64,000 nucleotides of DNA from the NCBI RefSeq assembly GCF_000152905.1, contig NZ_AAMY01000002.1, positions 248,001 to 312,000 on the forward strand. The letters are read 5' to 3'. The translations under genes and the position numbers were made by a program. Within the stretch, counting starts at the first letter, position 1. Each line of letters opens with the position of its first letter. The DNA comes from Nitrobacter sp. Nb-311A (lineage in GTDB: Bacteria > Pseudomonadota > Alphaproteobacteria > Rhizobiales > Xanthobacteraceae). Positions 45,436-55,092 of this stretch are shown here, in pieces. A model generated the notes under the pieces. It did no database searches. It saw only the letters and a program-made list of their open reading frames with translations, and was not told the origin of the DNA.

Positions 45436-48400
45436 TCACACCGAGATGATGGCGTCCAGCCCGGCGTCAAGCGTCGGGGCTGAAATCTCCATCATCTCAA
45501 GCGCCTCGGTCCAGAGCAGCGCCGCCTTGACGGGCAGTTTCGGGTACAGGCTTGCGAGGATCGCGCGATAGAGCGCGAGCTGGCGGATATGGGCCTGGGG
45601 AACGTCGGCAAGGTTCCGGGGCGGTGCGCGGCTGGTCTTGTAGTCGACGACCAGAACCTCGTCGGGGGTTACCACGAGGCGGTCGATCTGGCCGGAAACC
45701 AGCAGGGTGTCGCCTCGCCGCGTCGTCAGCCGCCCGGCAATCGCGACCTCGGCCCGGCTGCCTTCCGCGAACACCGGCGCAAACCTCGCGTCGTCCAGCA
45801 CCGCCATCACCCGCGTCACCAGCGCATCGCGTTCGGCTGCGCTCCAGTCGTTCGCATTGCGCGCGAGATAGGACAGCGCCGCGTCGCGGCGGCGCTCGCG
45901 CGGCGCCTCGGGCAGGGATTGCAGCAGGCGATGCGCCAGCGTGCCGCGCAGTCGCGCGCGGCGGTGCTGATCCGCGGGCTCGCCGGCCGGCGAGCGGGCG
46001 GCCTCGTCGGTATCCGATGGCTGCAGCGATCGGGTTGCGGGTGCTTCCGGCGCGGCCATGCGATGCAGCCAGGACGGTAACGTGATCCCGGCGGCGGCGG
46101 CAGGTCCCGCCGGACCTGCGGCATCCGATGCGGCTTCTCCCGGCCGGGTGAAGCGCTTGACCTTGCCGTTTGAGGTTTCGATCTCCTGCATCGCAAGGCC
46201 GGAATTGCCCAGCCCTTTCTCGATCAGGTGGTACCAGGAAAACTCCCGGATGTCCTTGCGGTTGGCCGGCTTGCAGCCGCCGACGATCAGGCGGTCCGCC
46301 GCGCGCGTCATCGCGACATAAAGCAGGCGGCGATATTCGTGTTCGGTTTCCGCGGTCATGGACGCGCGGGCCAGCGCCACGCAAGGCGGATCTTCGACCT
46401 TGCTGCCGGCCCAGATCGTCACGCCCCCACCGCCTGCGGGCGCATTGCCGCGCGCCATGCGGATCAGGCTGAGGCGCTCGGTGTCGGCTGGCGATGTCGA
46501 GGTGTCGGCGAGAAACACCACGGAGGCCTCCAGCCCCTTCGCGCCATGCACGGTCATCACGCGGACCTCATTGCGCGTGATCTCCATGTCGCGCTTCACC
46601 TCGGTATCGGCGGCGCGCAACCACGCCATGAAGCCTTGCAGCGACGCGGGGGCCTTGCGTTCATAGGTCAGCGCCAGTTCAAGGAACTCGTCGAGCGCAT
46701 CATTTGCTTCATGGCCAAGCCGGCGCAGGATTCGCCGCCGTCCGCCCTCGCTTCCTCCCTGGCCGCCCAGAAGCCACGCAAAGAACGCGAACGGCGTCTC
46801 GCGCGCCGCGCGACTTTCGCACCGCTTCAGGCGTTCGAACGCGTCGCGGAATTTATCGTCGGTTGGCGCGTGCCCGGCGAGCGCATCGCGCAGCGAGCCC
46901 TTGCGCTGCCACGCCAGCTTGAACAGGTCATCGTCGTCGAGGCCGAACAGCGGGCTTTTCAGCGCCACCGCCAGCGCCAGATCGTCCCGCGGCAGCAGCA
47001 GCGCATCCGCAAGGCTCATCAGGTCGATGATCGCGACATGCTCGGTGAGTTTAAGACGATCCGCGCCGGCCACGGGAATGCCGGACTGCTTCAGCGCCTG
47101 AATGACGGCGTCGAACGCATTGCCGCGCCGCCGCACCAGCACCAGAATGTCGCCGTAGCCGAGCGGGCGACGGTTGCCGAGGTGCCCGGTCATGACGCCT
47201 TGCGCGATCAGCGCTTTGATCTCGTTGCGGATGCGCCGTGCGAGTTTGACCTCGGGGCTGGTTGCGGTGACGTTATCGAACGGCGCGGGCCAGCCCTCGA
47301 TCTCTTCATGTTTTTCCCGTTCCTCCAGGCTCCAGAGATCGACGATGCCCGGCGCGGCGTCCGCCAGCGATTCATGCACGGGGTGGGCGCCGACCGCATG
47401 GATGCTGGCATAGATCTCCGGATCGCGGAACACATGGTCGACCGATTCGAGGATCGTTTTGCCGGACCGGAATGAGTAGATGAAATCTTCCTTGCAAAAT
47501 GGAAGCTTTGCATCGGCAAACTTTCTTTCCAGCTTGCGCCGGCGCTCGTCGAATTCACGCGGCGCCGCGCCCTGGAACGAGAAGATCGACTGCTTCTCGT
47601 CGCCGACCGCGAACACGGTTCGCTTGACGCCTTCGCGCGCGCCTTCGCCGGTGGTGAAGTCCGCGATGATGCGCTCGACGATATCCCATTGCTTTGGACT
47701 CGTGTCCTGCGCCTCGTCGATCAGCACGTGATCGACGCCGCGATCGAGCTTGTAGTGCACCCATCCGGGCGAGGTGTGCTCCAGCATCCGAAGCGTCTTG
47801 TCGATCAGGTCGTCATAATCAAGAAGGCCGCGCTCGTGCTTATCGCGCTGGTAGTTGGCTGCGACAGCGGCTGCGATGACGAGCAGGGATTGCGTTCGGT
47901 CGCGAATGTTGATCGCGCGGCGGCGTTCGAGCAGCGCGACCACGCGTTGGCATTCATCGGCGAGCATTTCAGCGATGTCGGGCCTGACATCGCTGATCTT
48001 CCTGGTGACGAAGGATTTGCGCGGGCTGCCATCCGCGGTCAGGAAGACGTCGAGATAGCGATCTGCCCGCGCGGCGTCACCCACTTCCGCATGGGCGGCG
48101 CGCAGCCGCTCAGCCTGTTTGATGTCGTTCGAACTGCCTGTTGCGATCAGCGCCGCCGTATCGAGCCATATGCTTCGCGGCAGGTTCGGCCCCTCGATGA
48201 TCTCACGCTCGACGGCCTCGACGCGCTCGTCCGGATCGACGCCGAGCGCATCGGCGGCGTCACGGATCGCTCGCTCAGTGCCGCGATCCTCGGTCCACGC
48301 CAAGGCGTGATCGCGGCCGAGACAGGCCTGACTGATGACATCGCGCAGCGTCGAATCGGCGGCCGCGCCCATCGCGTATCGCAGCGCGCGGCCGGCCGGA

Positions 48401-48930
48401 CTGTCCGGATTCCGCGAGGCATCAAGCATGACCTTGAGGCTGGCGCGCTCCATCATTTCGGTCTGGTCGCGCTCGTCGAGCACGGCGAAGCGCGCCGGCA
48501 CCTCGGCTTCGAACGGAAACTGTTGCAGCAGTCGCGTACACAGTGCGTGGATGGTTTGCACCTTCAGCCCGCCCGGCGTTTCCAGCGCGGATGCAAACAG
48601 CTTGCGCGCCCGCTCGCGCCATCTCGCGTCGGGTTGCGCAATGCCGACATCGCGCAGTGCCGCGTTCAATGTGCCGTCGTCGAGCGTGATCCAGTGACCC
48701 AGCGTCGAGAACACCCGCTCCGCCATGTTCGCGGCGGCGGCCTTGGTGAAGGTGATGCAGAGGATGCGCGCGGGGGGGACATCATTGAGCAACAGGCGGA
48801 TCACGCGTTGCACCAAAACATGCGTCTTGCCGGACCCGGCATTGGCCGACACAAACACCGATGTGGCCGGATCGGACGCACGCTGCTGGCGCGCACTGGC
48901 GTCGGGATGAACAGGACGGGGCGCTTTCAT
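45436..48930 (-). CDS. addA: double-strand break repair helicase-nuclease AddA
   Basis: About 1,164 residues. UvrD-type helicase motifs: SVFVSANAGSGKTHVLVQR (Walker A), LDYDDLIDKTLRML, HVLIDEAQDTSPKQWDIV (Walker B), FAVGDEKQSIFSFQGA, and VRVMTVHGAKGLEASVVFLAD. A C-terminal RecB-like nuclease ends with EVLVVDYKTSRAPP. AddA unwinds and cuts from DNA ends until Chi, preparing RecA filaments. GGAGGAATGATG gives two start choices; the second has better spacing and overlaps the addB stop. Confidence 0.95.
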   Translation of the reverse strand: MKAPRPVHPDASARQQRASDPATSVFVSANAGSGKTHVLVQRVIRLLLNDVPPARILCITFTKAAAANMAERVFSTLGHWITLDDGTLNAALRDVGIAQPDARWRERARKLFASALETPGGLKVQTIHALCTRLLQQFPFEAEVPARFAVLDERDQTEMMERASLKVMLDASRNPDSPAGRALRYAMGAAADSTLRDVISQACLGRDHALAWTEDRGTERAIRDAADALGVDPDERVEAVEREIIEGPNLPRSIWLDTAALIATGSSNDIKQAERLRAAHAEVGDAARADRYLDVFLTADGSPRKSFVTRKISDVRPDIAEMLADECQRVVALLERRRAINIRDRTQSLLVIAAAVAANYQRDKHERGLLDYDDLIDKTLRMLEHTSPGWVHYKLDRGVDHVLIDEAQDTSPKQWDIVERIIADFTTGEGAREGVKRTVFAVGDEKQSIFSFQGAAPREFDERRRKLERKFADAKLPFCKEDFIYSFRSGKTILESVDHVFRDPEIYASIHAVGAHPVHESLADAAPGIVDLWSLEEREKHEEIEGWPAPFDNVTATSPEVKLARRIRNEIKALIAQGVMTGHLGNRRPLGYGDILVLVRRRGNAFDAVIQALKQSGIPVAGADRLKLTEHVAIIDLMSLADALLLPRDDLALAVALKSPLFGLDDDDLFKLAWQRKGSLRDALAGHAPTDDKFRDAFERLKRCESRAARETPFAFFAWLLGGQGGSEGGRRRILRRLGHEANDALDEFLELALTYERKAPASLQGFMAWLRAADTEVKRDMEITRNEVRVMTVHGAKGLEASVVFLADTSTSPADTERLSLIRMARGNAPAGGGGVTIWAGSKVEDPPCVALARASMTAETEHEYRRLLYVAMTRAADRLIVGGCKPANRKDIREFSWYHLIEKGLGNSGLAMQEIETSNGKVKRFTRPGEAASDAAGPAGPAAAAGITLPSWLHRMAAPEAPATRSLQPSDTDEAARSPAGEPADQHRRARLRGTLAHRLLQSLPEAPRERRRDAALSYLARNANDWSAAERDALVTRVMAVLDDARFAPVFAEGSRAEVAIAGRLTTRRGDTLLVSGQIDRLVVTPDEVLVVDYKTSRAPPRNLADVPQAHIRQLALYRAILASLYPKLPVKAALLWTEALEMMEISAPTLDAGLDAIISV

Positions 48931-51900
48931 CATTCCTCCGACCCCAGCCCGCCCGCCGCCGACCATTCCTTGATCCGCGCGAGATCGTCATAGACGCCGT
49001 AGCGTGTTTTCCACATCGGCAGGTCGAGCGATGGATAGCCCTGTTGCTCGTCATCGAAAGCGCGGATCAGCGCGGTCAGTTCTTCGAGAGCGCGATCGGC
49101 CGCCTCGTCCGGCGACTGTTTGTCGGTCTTGCCGTTGTTGAGATTGACCAGACACGCCTCGCCGGGCTGGCTGTTGCCGCTGAGCCGGACATACACCAGC
49201 TCGTTGACCGATGCGCCGGCCGGAATTCCCGCGAAGCCACCCTTGCGCAGAATCGCGGATTCCAATGTGAGCTGCGGCGACAGGCCGATCCGCACCTGCT
49301 TGCTGCTCGGAGGACGGCCGGTTTTGTAGTCGAGAATGGCGAAGCGACCGCCGCCGAGATGCTCGATGCGGTCGGCGCGCGCCGACAGCATGAACTTGCG
49401 ATCGCCGTCGATCGGGATCTCGATTTTTCCGCTGACCTCGGCGTCGATCCTGACCAGATGCGCCCGGCGCGTCCGCTCCCATTCCGCGAACCATGCCGCG
49501 ATGCGCTGGAAGCGCGGCCACCACAGCGCGCGCGCTTCCGGCCGCTGCATCAGCGGCGCGAAATGGCGTTCGCCGATGGCGCGCATCACGTCTTCCGGAT
49601 CGTCGGGCAGGTTTGCCGGATACAGTTTTGTGAAATCACCGAGCGCATCGTGAATCGCTGAACCGCGATCGGCTGCCGACAGCGGCATGTCCACGGCATC
49701 GAGCGGCAAGAGCTTCAGAATATATTTGGCGTAGATGGTGTAGGGATCGCGCAGCCAGTCCTCGATTGCGGTCACGGACAAGTGCGCCGGCCGCGCCGCG
49801 CGTGGCGGCTTCGGCTCGGGCTTTGTGACCGGCGTGACCTGGTCGGGCCGGTCGAGCGCTTCGGCGTACCGAATGTATCGCGCGCCTGCTTGTATCGCAG
49901 CGGTCCAGCGTGTCGCGCCCGCGACGGCTTCGAGCCGGTGCAGGAAACGGGACGCCACCGCAGGCGACCCCCCGGCCTTGGCGGCATGGCTGAGGATGAC
50001 ATCCTCGGCGCCGAGCAGTTGGGTGAAATCGTGCGCGGAAAGTCCGATGCGCCGTTCCGGAAGATCGAGCCCGAGGTCGTGCCGCATCGGCCGGCTGAGC
50101 CAGGGATCGGTGGGCGGCGCGGGCGGCCAGACGCCTTCATTGAGGCCGCCGAGGATGACGCGGTCGCATTGGGTCAGACGCGCCTCGAGCGGGCCGTAGA
50201 TGCGCAGGCTTGCCGTTGTCGTTTGCGGCCGGCGCACGACGCGGTCGCCGAACGCGGCCTCGAACGTGTCCGGGTAGTCCGCGATCCTGACCGTCAGGCC
50301 GCTGCGTTCGCCCGTCTCGCGCAAATCGTCAAAGGCGTCGGCGAGCGCACGGCCATGCTGGCCGTCGAATGCGACGGCAACGCCTTCGTCGTCATGCGAC
50401 AACGCGTCGATCGTCTGGCGGTGCTGGGCGGCGAGGACGCTGAAGTCCGCCGATCTTGAAGCGCCATCGCCCTCGAGCGGCGCGAGCGCGTCCCGCAGGG
50501 CCGCGATCAGGTGGCGGGCTTCGTCAAGATGATGCGGCTTCAGCGCCGCGCGCGGCTCGCTGCGATGCAGAGATGAATTCTCGCCGCGATCGAGCTTGTC
50601 GCGTTCGCCGCAAAATCGCGCAAACTCGTCCGCGAGTCCCTTGCTGCCCGGCGGCGGGCGGGTGCCGCGCAGGACCGCAAGCTCCAGCGTCGCGACCGCT
50701 CGCGACCAGCCGCCGGCCGCGCGGCCGAGCCGGCACAGCGGATGCTTCAGCAAGGCCAGCAAAGCGGGGGGCTCCAGACCGTTGCACGCGGTCTCGGCGG
50801 CCAGCCGTGCGAAGATTCCGGCAGGCGTGTCCATCAGCGGGTCGCCGCCCGAATCGTCGAAGGAGAGATTCCAGCGGCCGAGCGCCGCCATCACCCGTCG
50901 CGCCAGTGCCCGATCGAACGTCACCAGCGCCGCGGTCTTGTTCAATTCGCGCGCCTCGCGCATGGCGACGGCGATGCCGAGTGCTTCTATTTCCGGATTG
51001 GCGGCGGCGATCACGGCGAGGTTTTGCAATCCGGCTGCGATCTTCTCCGCGACCTCGGGCTTTGCAAGCCGGGTGTGCCATTGCGCGGTCGCCTCCGACG
51101 GCCGCATCGCCTCCGACGCCAGCAGCTCGCGGCCGTATGGCGCAGGAGCGCCGAGCGGTTTCACCTCGCGCCGCGTGATGCCGAAACGGGTGAGCAGGCC
51201 GTGCAGCGCGAACTGCGGATGGCCGGCGGCGGGCAGCGTGATGAACGCGCCGCTTTTGTCCTTGTGGCCGCCGATCAGTTGCCACGCGTCCTCATCGAGG
51301 TCGGTGTCGAGCCCCGGCAGCACGACGGCGCCCTGCGGCAGCGTGGCGATGACATGCAGCAGCTTCGCCGTCGACGGCATCGAGCCGGTGGAGCCCGCCG
51401 CGATCACCGGTCCCGCATGGGTGACGAGACGCGCGGCCTCGGCTTCGATCAGGCGATCGCGCCGCACCCCGGGTTCGACCCGGCCCGTTTCCTGAAGGTG
51501 AATCGGCCAGTGGTCCCGCGCGATCTTCAGGAAATCGAGCGTGAGCTGCCAGTAACGGTCGAGCGCCTCGGGCACCAGCCCGTCGAGCGCGCGCCAGTCC
51601 ACGCCGCGCGTCGCCATGTCGTCCATCAGTCGCGCGAGGTCCTCTGCAAGCGCGAGCGTCGATGCCGGGCCGCCGAGAACCAGCGGCGCCTGCGACGGCT
51701 CACCGGGCTTCAGCCGACGAGCCCATGCGTCGATAAGCCGCGCGAGCGCGAGGCGGCGCGCGAGCCCCTCGAGCGCCGGCGGTAATTCGAGCGCCTCCGG
51801 CGACAGCGAGACGGCCTGCGCAAAGGCCAGCTCGTCCTCGTCGATCCCGCCGAGCGCGACGATGCGCGGCAGGATGACGGCGTCGTTATCCAGCACGTCG

Positions 51901-52076
51901 AGGAAGATGTCGCGCGCCATGCGGCCGGCGCGGCGGGTCGGCAGATAGAGCGTCACCTCGGCAAGCCGTTCGGGCTGCGCGCGCGGACGGAATCCCTCGA
52001 TCAGCGCACCATCCACCAGTGCGGTGATGACGGTGCGCAGAAACGGAACTGACGTGGGAACGTTACGGACGCGCAT
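48930..52076 (-). CDS. addB: double-strand break repair protein AddB
   Basis: 1,048 residues, alphaproteobacterial AddB. The N-terminus has TLYLPTRRAGRMARDIFLD in place of a working Walker A, then UvrD-like fold segments (FARLAAETACNGLEPPALLALLKHPLCRLG, CDRVILGGLNEGVWPPAPPTDPWLSRPMR). The C-terminal nuclease is preceded by LSVTAIEDWLRDPYTIYAKYIL and contains RFAILDYKTGRPPSSKQV. It cuts the opposite strand and recognises Chi within the AddAB complex. ATG at 52076 is chosen over one 11 codons upstream. Confidence 0.94.
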   Translation of the reverse strand: MRVRNVPTSVPFLRTVITALVDGALIEGFRPRAQPERLAEVTLYLPTRRAGRMARDIFLDVLDNDAVILPRIVALGGIDEDELAFAQAVSLSPEALELPPALEGLARRLALARLIDAWARRLKPGEPSQAPLVLGGPASTLALAEDLARLMDDMATRGVDWRALDGLVPEALDRYWQLTLDFLKIARDHWPIHLQETGRVEPGVRRDRLIEAEAARLVTHAGPVIAAGSTGSMPSTAKLLHVIATLPQGAVVLPGLDTDLDEDAWQLIGGHKDKSGAFITLPAAGHPQFALHGLLTRFGITRREVKPLGAPAPYGRELLASEAMRPSEATAQWHTRLAKPEVAEKIAAGLQNLAVIAAANPEIEALGIAVAMREARELNKTAALVTFDRALARRVMAALGRWNLSFDDSGGDPLMDTPAGIFARLAAETACNGLEPPALLALLKHPLCRLGRAAGGWSRAVATLELAVLRGTRPPPGSKGLADEFARFCGERDKLDRGENSSLHRSEPRAALKPHHLDEARHLIAALRDALAPLEGDGASRSADFSVLAAQHRQTIDALSHDDEGVAVAFDGQHGRALADAFDDLRETGERSGLTVRIADYPDTFEAAFGDRVVRRPQTTTASLRIYGPLEARLTQCDRVILGGLNEGVWPPAPPTDPWLSRPMRHDLGLDLPERRIGLSAHDFTQLLGAEDVILSHAAKAGGSPAVASRFLHRLEAVAGATRWTAAIQAGARYIRYAEALDRPDQVTPVTKPEPKPPRAARPAHLSVTAIEDWLRDPYTIYAKYILKLLPLDAVDMPLSAADRGSAIHDALGDFTKLYPANLPDDPEDVMRAIGERHFAPLMQRPEARALWWPRFQRIAAWFAEWERTRRAHLVRIDAEVSGKIEIPIDGDRKFMLSARADRIEHLGGGRFAILDYKTGRPPSSKQVRIGLSPQLTLESAILRKGGFAGIPAGASVNELVYVRLSGNSQPGEACLVNLNNGKTDKQSPDEAADRALEELTALIRAFDDEQQGYPSLDLPMWKTRYGVYDDLARIKEWSAAGGLGSEE

Positions 52077-52124
52077 GAAGGATCCTGATTCGAAGGTCAG
52101 GCATATCATGACACGGGCGGGATA

Positions 52125-52224
52125 TAGCGTTTTCGAGCGAAGTGGAATCCGGTTCGCGTGAAGAAAACGCGTTAAACAACAATCCAGAGCTTCGCTTCTG
52201 ATTCAATCAGAAGTGAAATGCTCC
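52125..52224 (+). repeat. dispersed intergenic palindromic repeat, family A
   Basis: A well preserved copy (TATAGCGTTTTCGAGCGAAG, TCCGGTTCGCGTGAAG, AAAACGCGTTAAACA, then the second hairpin AGAGCTTCGCTTCTGATTC). It lies between murU and addB; a 22-bp solo end of the same family is at 53010-53031, upstream of murU. Confidence 0.85.
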
Positions 52225-52253
52225 AGGAGCGGCGACCGGTTGAAAGGCGGGCG

Positions 52254-52988
52254 TCAGATGACGCCCGCGAGGAGGGCTTTCTCGGCAGCCTGGACGGCAT
52301 CGGGCGTTCCGACGTGCATCCAGACGCCGTCGAGCCGGAGCCCGAACAGCCGGTCCCGCGCGCCGGCCCGGTCGAATATGGCCGTCAGGGGAAACTCGCC
52401 TTCCGGCGCGCCGTCGAACAGCGCGGGCGATAGGATGGCGGCACCGGCATAGACGAACGGCACGACCTGATTTTCTTTCCGTTTGCGAAGCACCCCGTCG
52501 GGGAGCATGGCGTAGTCGCCGCTGCCGCTGTAACCGATGCTGTTCGCGGTCGGCGCCATCAGCAGTAGAATGTCCATGCGCGCGGGATCGAAGGCCTCGG
52601 TCAACCGCATCAGGTTGGGGCGCGCGCCGTCGATCCACATCGTGTCGGCATTGAGATGGAAAAACGGCGCCTCGCCGAGCAGCGACAGGGCCTTGACCAC
52701 GGCGCCGCCGGTGCCCAGCACCTGATTGCGCTCATCGGAAATGATGATTCGCGGCCTTGCGCGGTGCGCGACATGATCGATGATCTGATCAGGCAGATAG
52801 CGCACGTTGACGACCGCTTCTCCGACGCCCGTCTCCGCCAACTTGTCCAGCACGTGATCGAGCAGCGGCTTGCCGGCCACCGGCACCATGGGCTTGGGCA
52901 TCCGCTCGGTCAGCGGCCGCATGCGCAGGCCGAGGCCGGCGGCGAGCACCATGGCTTTGGTGGGAGTGATCGGCATGTCCTGGCTCAC
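52254..52988 (-). CDS. murU: nucleotidyltransferase, MurU-like
   Basis: 244 residues of the sugar-nucleotide pyrophosphorylase fold. AMVLAAGLGLRMRPLTERMPKPMVPVAGKPLLDHVLD is the NTP-binding signature, FHLNADTMWIDG the metal-binding Asp region, and LDGVWMHVGTPDAV the C-terminal mark. MurU makes UDP-MurNAc from MurNAc-1-phosphate in peptidoglycan recycling; the nearby AmgK-like kinase domain would supply its substrate. The start is a GTG; an in-frame ATG four codons on is equally possible. Confidence 0.85.
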   Translation of the reverse strand: MSQDMPITPTKAMVLAAGLGLRMRPLTERMPKPMVPVAGKPLLDHVLDKLAETGVGEAVVNVRYLPDQIIDHVAHRARPRIIISDERNQVLGTGGAVVKALSLLGEAPFFHLNADTMWIDGARPNLMRLTEAFDPARMDILLLMAPTANSIGYSGSGDYAMLPDGVLRKRKENQVVPFVYAGAAILSPALFDGAPEGEFPLTAIFDRAGARDRLFGLRLDGVWMHVGTPDAVQAAEKALLAGVI

Positions 52989-53149
52989 GCGGGTCGTCGA
53001 TTCGGCGAACTATAGCGTTTTCGAGCGAGGATCACGACCCGTTGCGAATCGCATCGATGACATCGGCAATACACGCCTGCCATGATGACGCCATGACATC
53101 CATCACCTGAAAGGGTTACCGGATCGATGATATGGAAGCGAGGTGCGGA

Positions 53150-53470
53150 TCACGCGTCTGCCGTGGCGCTGTTTTGCCGGCCTGTCTTTCGTTTTTTGTC
53201 GTTCTGCTTCAGGAAGTTGACGCCGATCTGGTCGCCGTTGACCCAGGCCAGTTCGCAGCGGCGATAGGCGAGGCCCGTGGATGACAGCAGCAGGAAGAAC
53301 TCCTTCAGATGCAGGCCTTCGATGGAACCTTCGACGGTCAGCTTGGCGCCGATTTCCGATACGTCCTCAAGGGTGCACTCGCGGCGCCAGGTGCCGTCGA
53401 TGCCCATCATCTGTGCGCTGTAGCCGCGCTCGAAGGTGACGCGCTCACCTTTGTGCCGTTCCATACCCAT
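53150..53470 (-). CDS. PilZ domain protein
   Basis: 106 residues. MGMERHKGERVTFERGYSAQMMGIDGTWRRECTLEDVSEIGAKL fits PilZ, with a weakened RxxxR start (ERHKGER) and D-V-S-x-x-G-A in place of D/NxSxxG, the two c-di-GMP contact motifs. Binding of c-di-GMP is therefore plausible but not certain. Sits between murU and the TsaE-kinase gene. The frame is open upstream, but ATG at 53470 starts the domain. Confidence 0.82.
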   Translation of the reverse strand: MGMERHKGERVTFERGYSAQMMGIDGTWRRECTLEDVSEIGAKLTVEGSIEGLHLKEFFLLLSSTGLAYRRCELAWVNGDQIGVNFLKQNDKKRKTGRQNSATADA

Positions 53471-53568
53471 GATGTGCTCCACCTTTGGACAGTGCTGCGA
53501 TCCGAAGGATAGGTCCAGGCTCGCGAAGCTACAGCCGCGATTTCTAAAAAGGCGTAAAATAAAATGGT

Positions 53569-55092
53569 TCAACCTGCAGGCGACGGAACGTGATTCCGAT
53601 ACCATGCTCGGGCCGCCGATAATGCCGGGTGGGCCAGCGAGCGGGTGAGATAGGTCCAGATCCGGGGCTGATGGCGCAGATAGTGCGGTTTGCCGTCGCG
53701 CCGATTGAGTCGCGCGAACGTACCGAGCAGCCGGGTGTTGCGCTGTGCCGAGATGATGGCATACAGCTCGGCGAAACCGGCCGGATCGAACCGCGCTTCC
53801 GATTCCAGCCGCGCCTTCACGTAGCGGGTGAACAGCGCAATCTCGAGCGATTCCGGCACGTCCACGCGGGCATCCTGCAACAGCGAGACCAGGTCGTAGG
53901 TGGCGGGGCCGAGAACGGTGTCCTGAAAGTCGATGAGGCCGACCTTTCCGATATCTTGCCGCTGCTCCAGCCAGATCAAATTGGGGGAGTGGAAATCACG
54001 CAACACCCAGGTTTTGGACGCAGCATCCGGCTTCGCCAGCAAGGCGCGCCATATCGCCATGAATTCCGCGCGCAGGTCTTCGCCCGGTTCAATGCCGCGG
54101 TCGATCAGATACCACTCCAGCAACAGGCCGACCTCGATCAGCATCGCCTCAAGGTCGAATACGGGAATGGTGTAGGTCGTATCCGCCGTCACCGGAAGCG
54201 TGTCGGGCAGCGTCCGGCCATGCAGCGCGGCCAGCAGGTCGGCCGCCGCCTGATAGCGCTCGATGATCGGCGCAGGCGGCGTGCCTTCGACAAAGCCCGT
54301 GCTGCCGAAATCCTCGGTGATCAGGAATCCCGACTCCAGATCGGCGTGATGGATCGCCGGCGCGGAAAAGCCGTGGTCGCGCAGGCCGCGGCCGATCGCG
54401 ACGAAGGGCTTGACGTCTTCGGCGAGGTGCACCGCCGCGCTGTAGGATTTGCCGCCGTGGATCGCGGGTCCGTCGGGCCGCTTCGGCGCGTTCATCAGGA
54501 TGAAGCTGGTGTCGCCGCGGATCAGCCGGGCGTAGGAGCGCGTCGAGGCGTCCCCGGCCATGCGGCGCCGTTCCGCGTGCAGATATCCGGCGTCGTCAAG
54601 AAACCGCCGCAGCGCCGCCAGCCGCGCGACCTGCGCCGCGGCCTTGCCGTAGCCGGTGATCTCGGCGGCGCGCGCCCCTGATCCGAGCGCCGGGCGGTGG
54701 CTGATGGCGATGTCGATGCGGTCCGCAGGCAAGCCGCCGGCGGCGCGCTCCGGCCATTCGATCAGCACCACCGTTCCCTCCGGCATCGGCGCAAGGCCGA
54801 TCTCCTCGAGTTCGCCGGGGCCGCTGATGCGATAGAGATCGGCATGCAGCAACGGATAGGACGGCAGATCGTAATGCTGCGCCAACGTGAAGGTCGGGCT
54901 CGGCACCTCGATCGTGTCGTCGCCCGCCAGATACCGGATCATGGCGCGGGCGGCGGAGGTCTTGCCTGCGCCGAGATCGCCCGACAGCGTGATGACGTCC
55001 CCGGCACCGACCAGGAGTGCGAGGTCGGCCATCAGATGCGCGGTCGCAGTCTCGTTGGGGAGCGCGGTCGCGAATCTCGACGGTTCGCTCAT
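53569..55092 (-). CDS. tsaE: TsaE-phosphotransferase (AmgK-like) fusion
   Basis: 507 residues joining two proteins. Residues 1-150 are TsaE (VITLSGDLGAGKTSAARAMIRYL Walker A, HADLYRI, EWPER), the ATPase needed for the t6A modification of ANN-decoding tRNAs. Residues about 160-507 are an aminoglycoside-phosphotransferase-type kinase (WVLRDFHSPNLIWLEQ catalytic loop, GLIDFQDTVLGPATYDLVSLL metal loop) resembling AmgK, which phosphorylates MurNAc at the anomeric position. murU downstream supports a cell-wall recycling role. Its ATG overlaps the divL stop (ATGA). Confidence 0.9.
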   Translation of the reverse strand: MSEPSRFATALPNETATAHLMADLALLVGAGDVITLSGDLGAGKTSAARAMIRYLAGDDTIEVPSPTFTLAQHYDLPSYPLLHADLYRISGPGELEEIGLAPMPEGTVVLIEWPERAAGGLPADRIDIAISHRPALGSGARAAEITGYGKAAAQVARLAALRRFLDDAGYLHAERRRMAGDASTRSYARLIRGDTSFILMNAPKRPDGPAIHGGKSYSAAVHLAEDVKPFVAIGRGLRDHGFSAPAIHHADLESGFLITEDFGSTGFVEGTPPAPIIERYQAAADLLAALHGRTLPDTLPVTADTTYTIPVFDLEAMLIEVGLLLEWYLIDRGIEPGEDLRAEFMAIWRALLAKPDAASKTWVLRDFHSPNLIWLEQRQDIGKVGLIDFQDTVLGPATYDLVSLLQDARVDVPESLEIALFTRYVKARLESEARFDPAGFAELYAIISAQRNTRLLGTFARLNRRDGKPHYLRHQPRIWTYLTRSLAHPALSAARAWYRNHVPSPAG

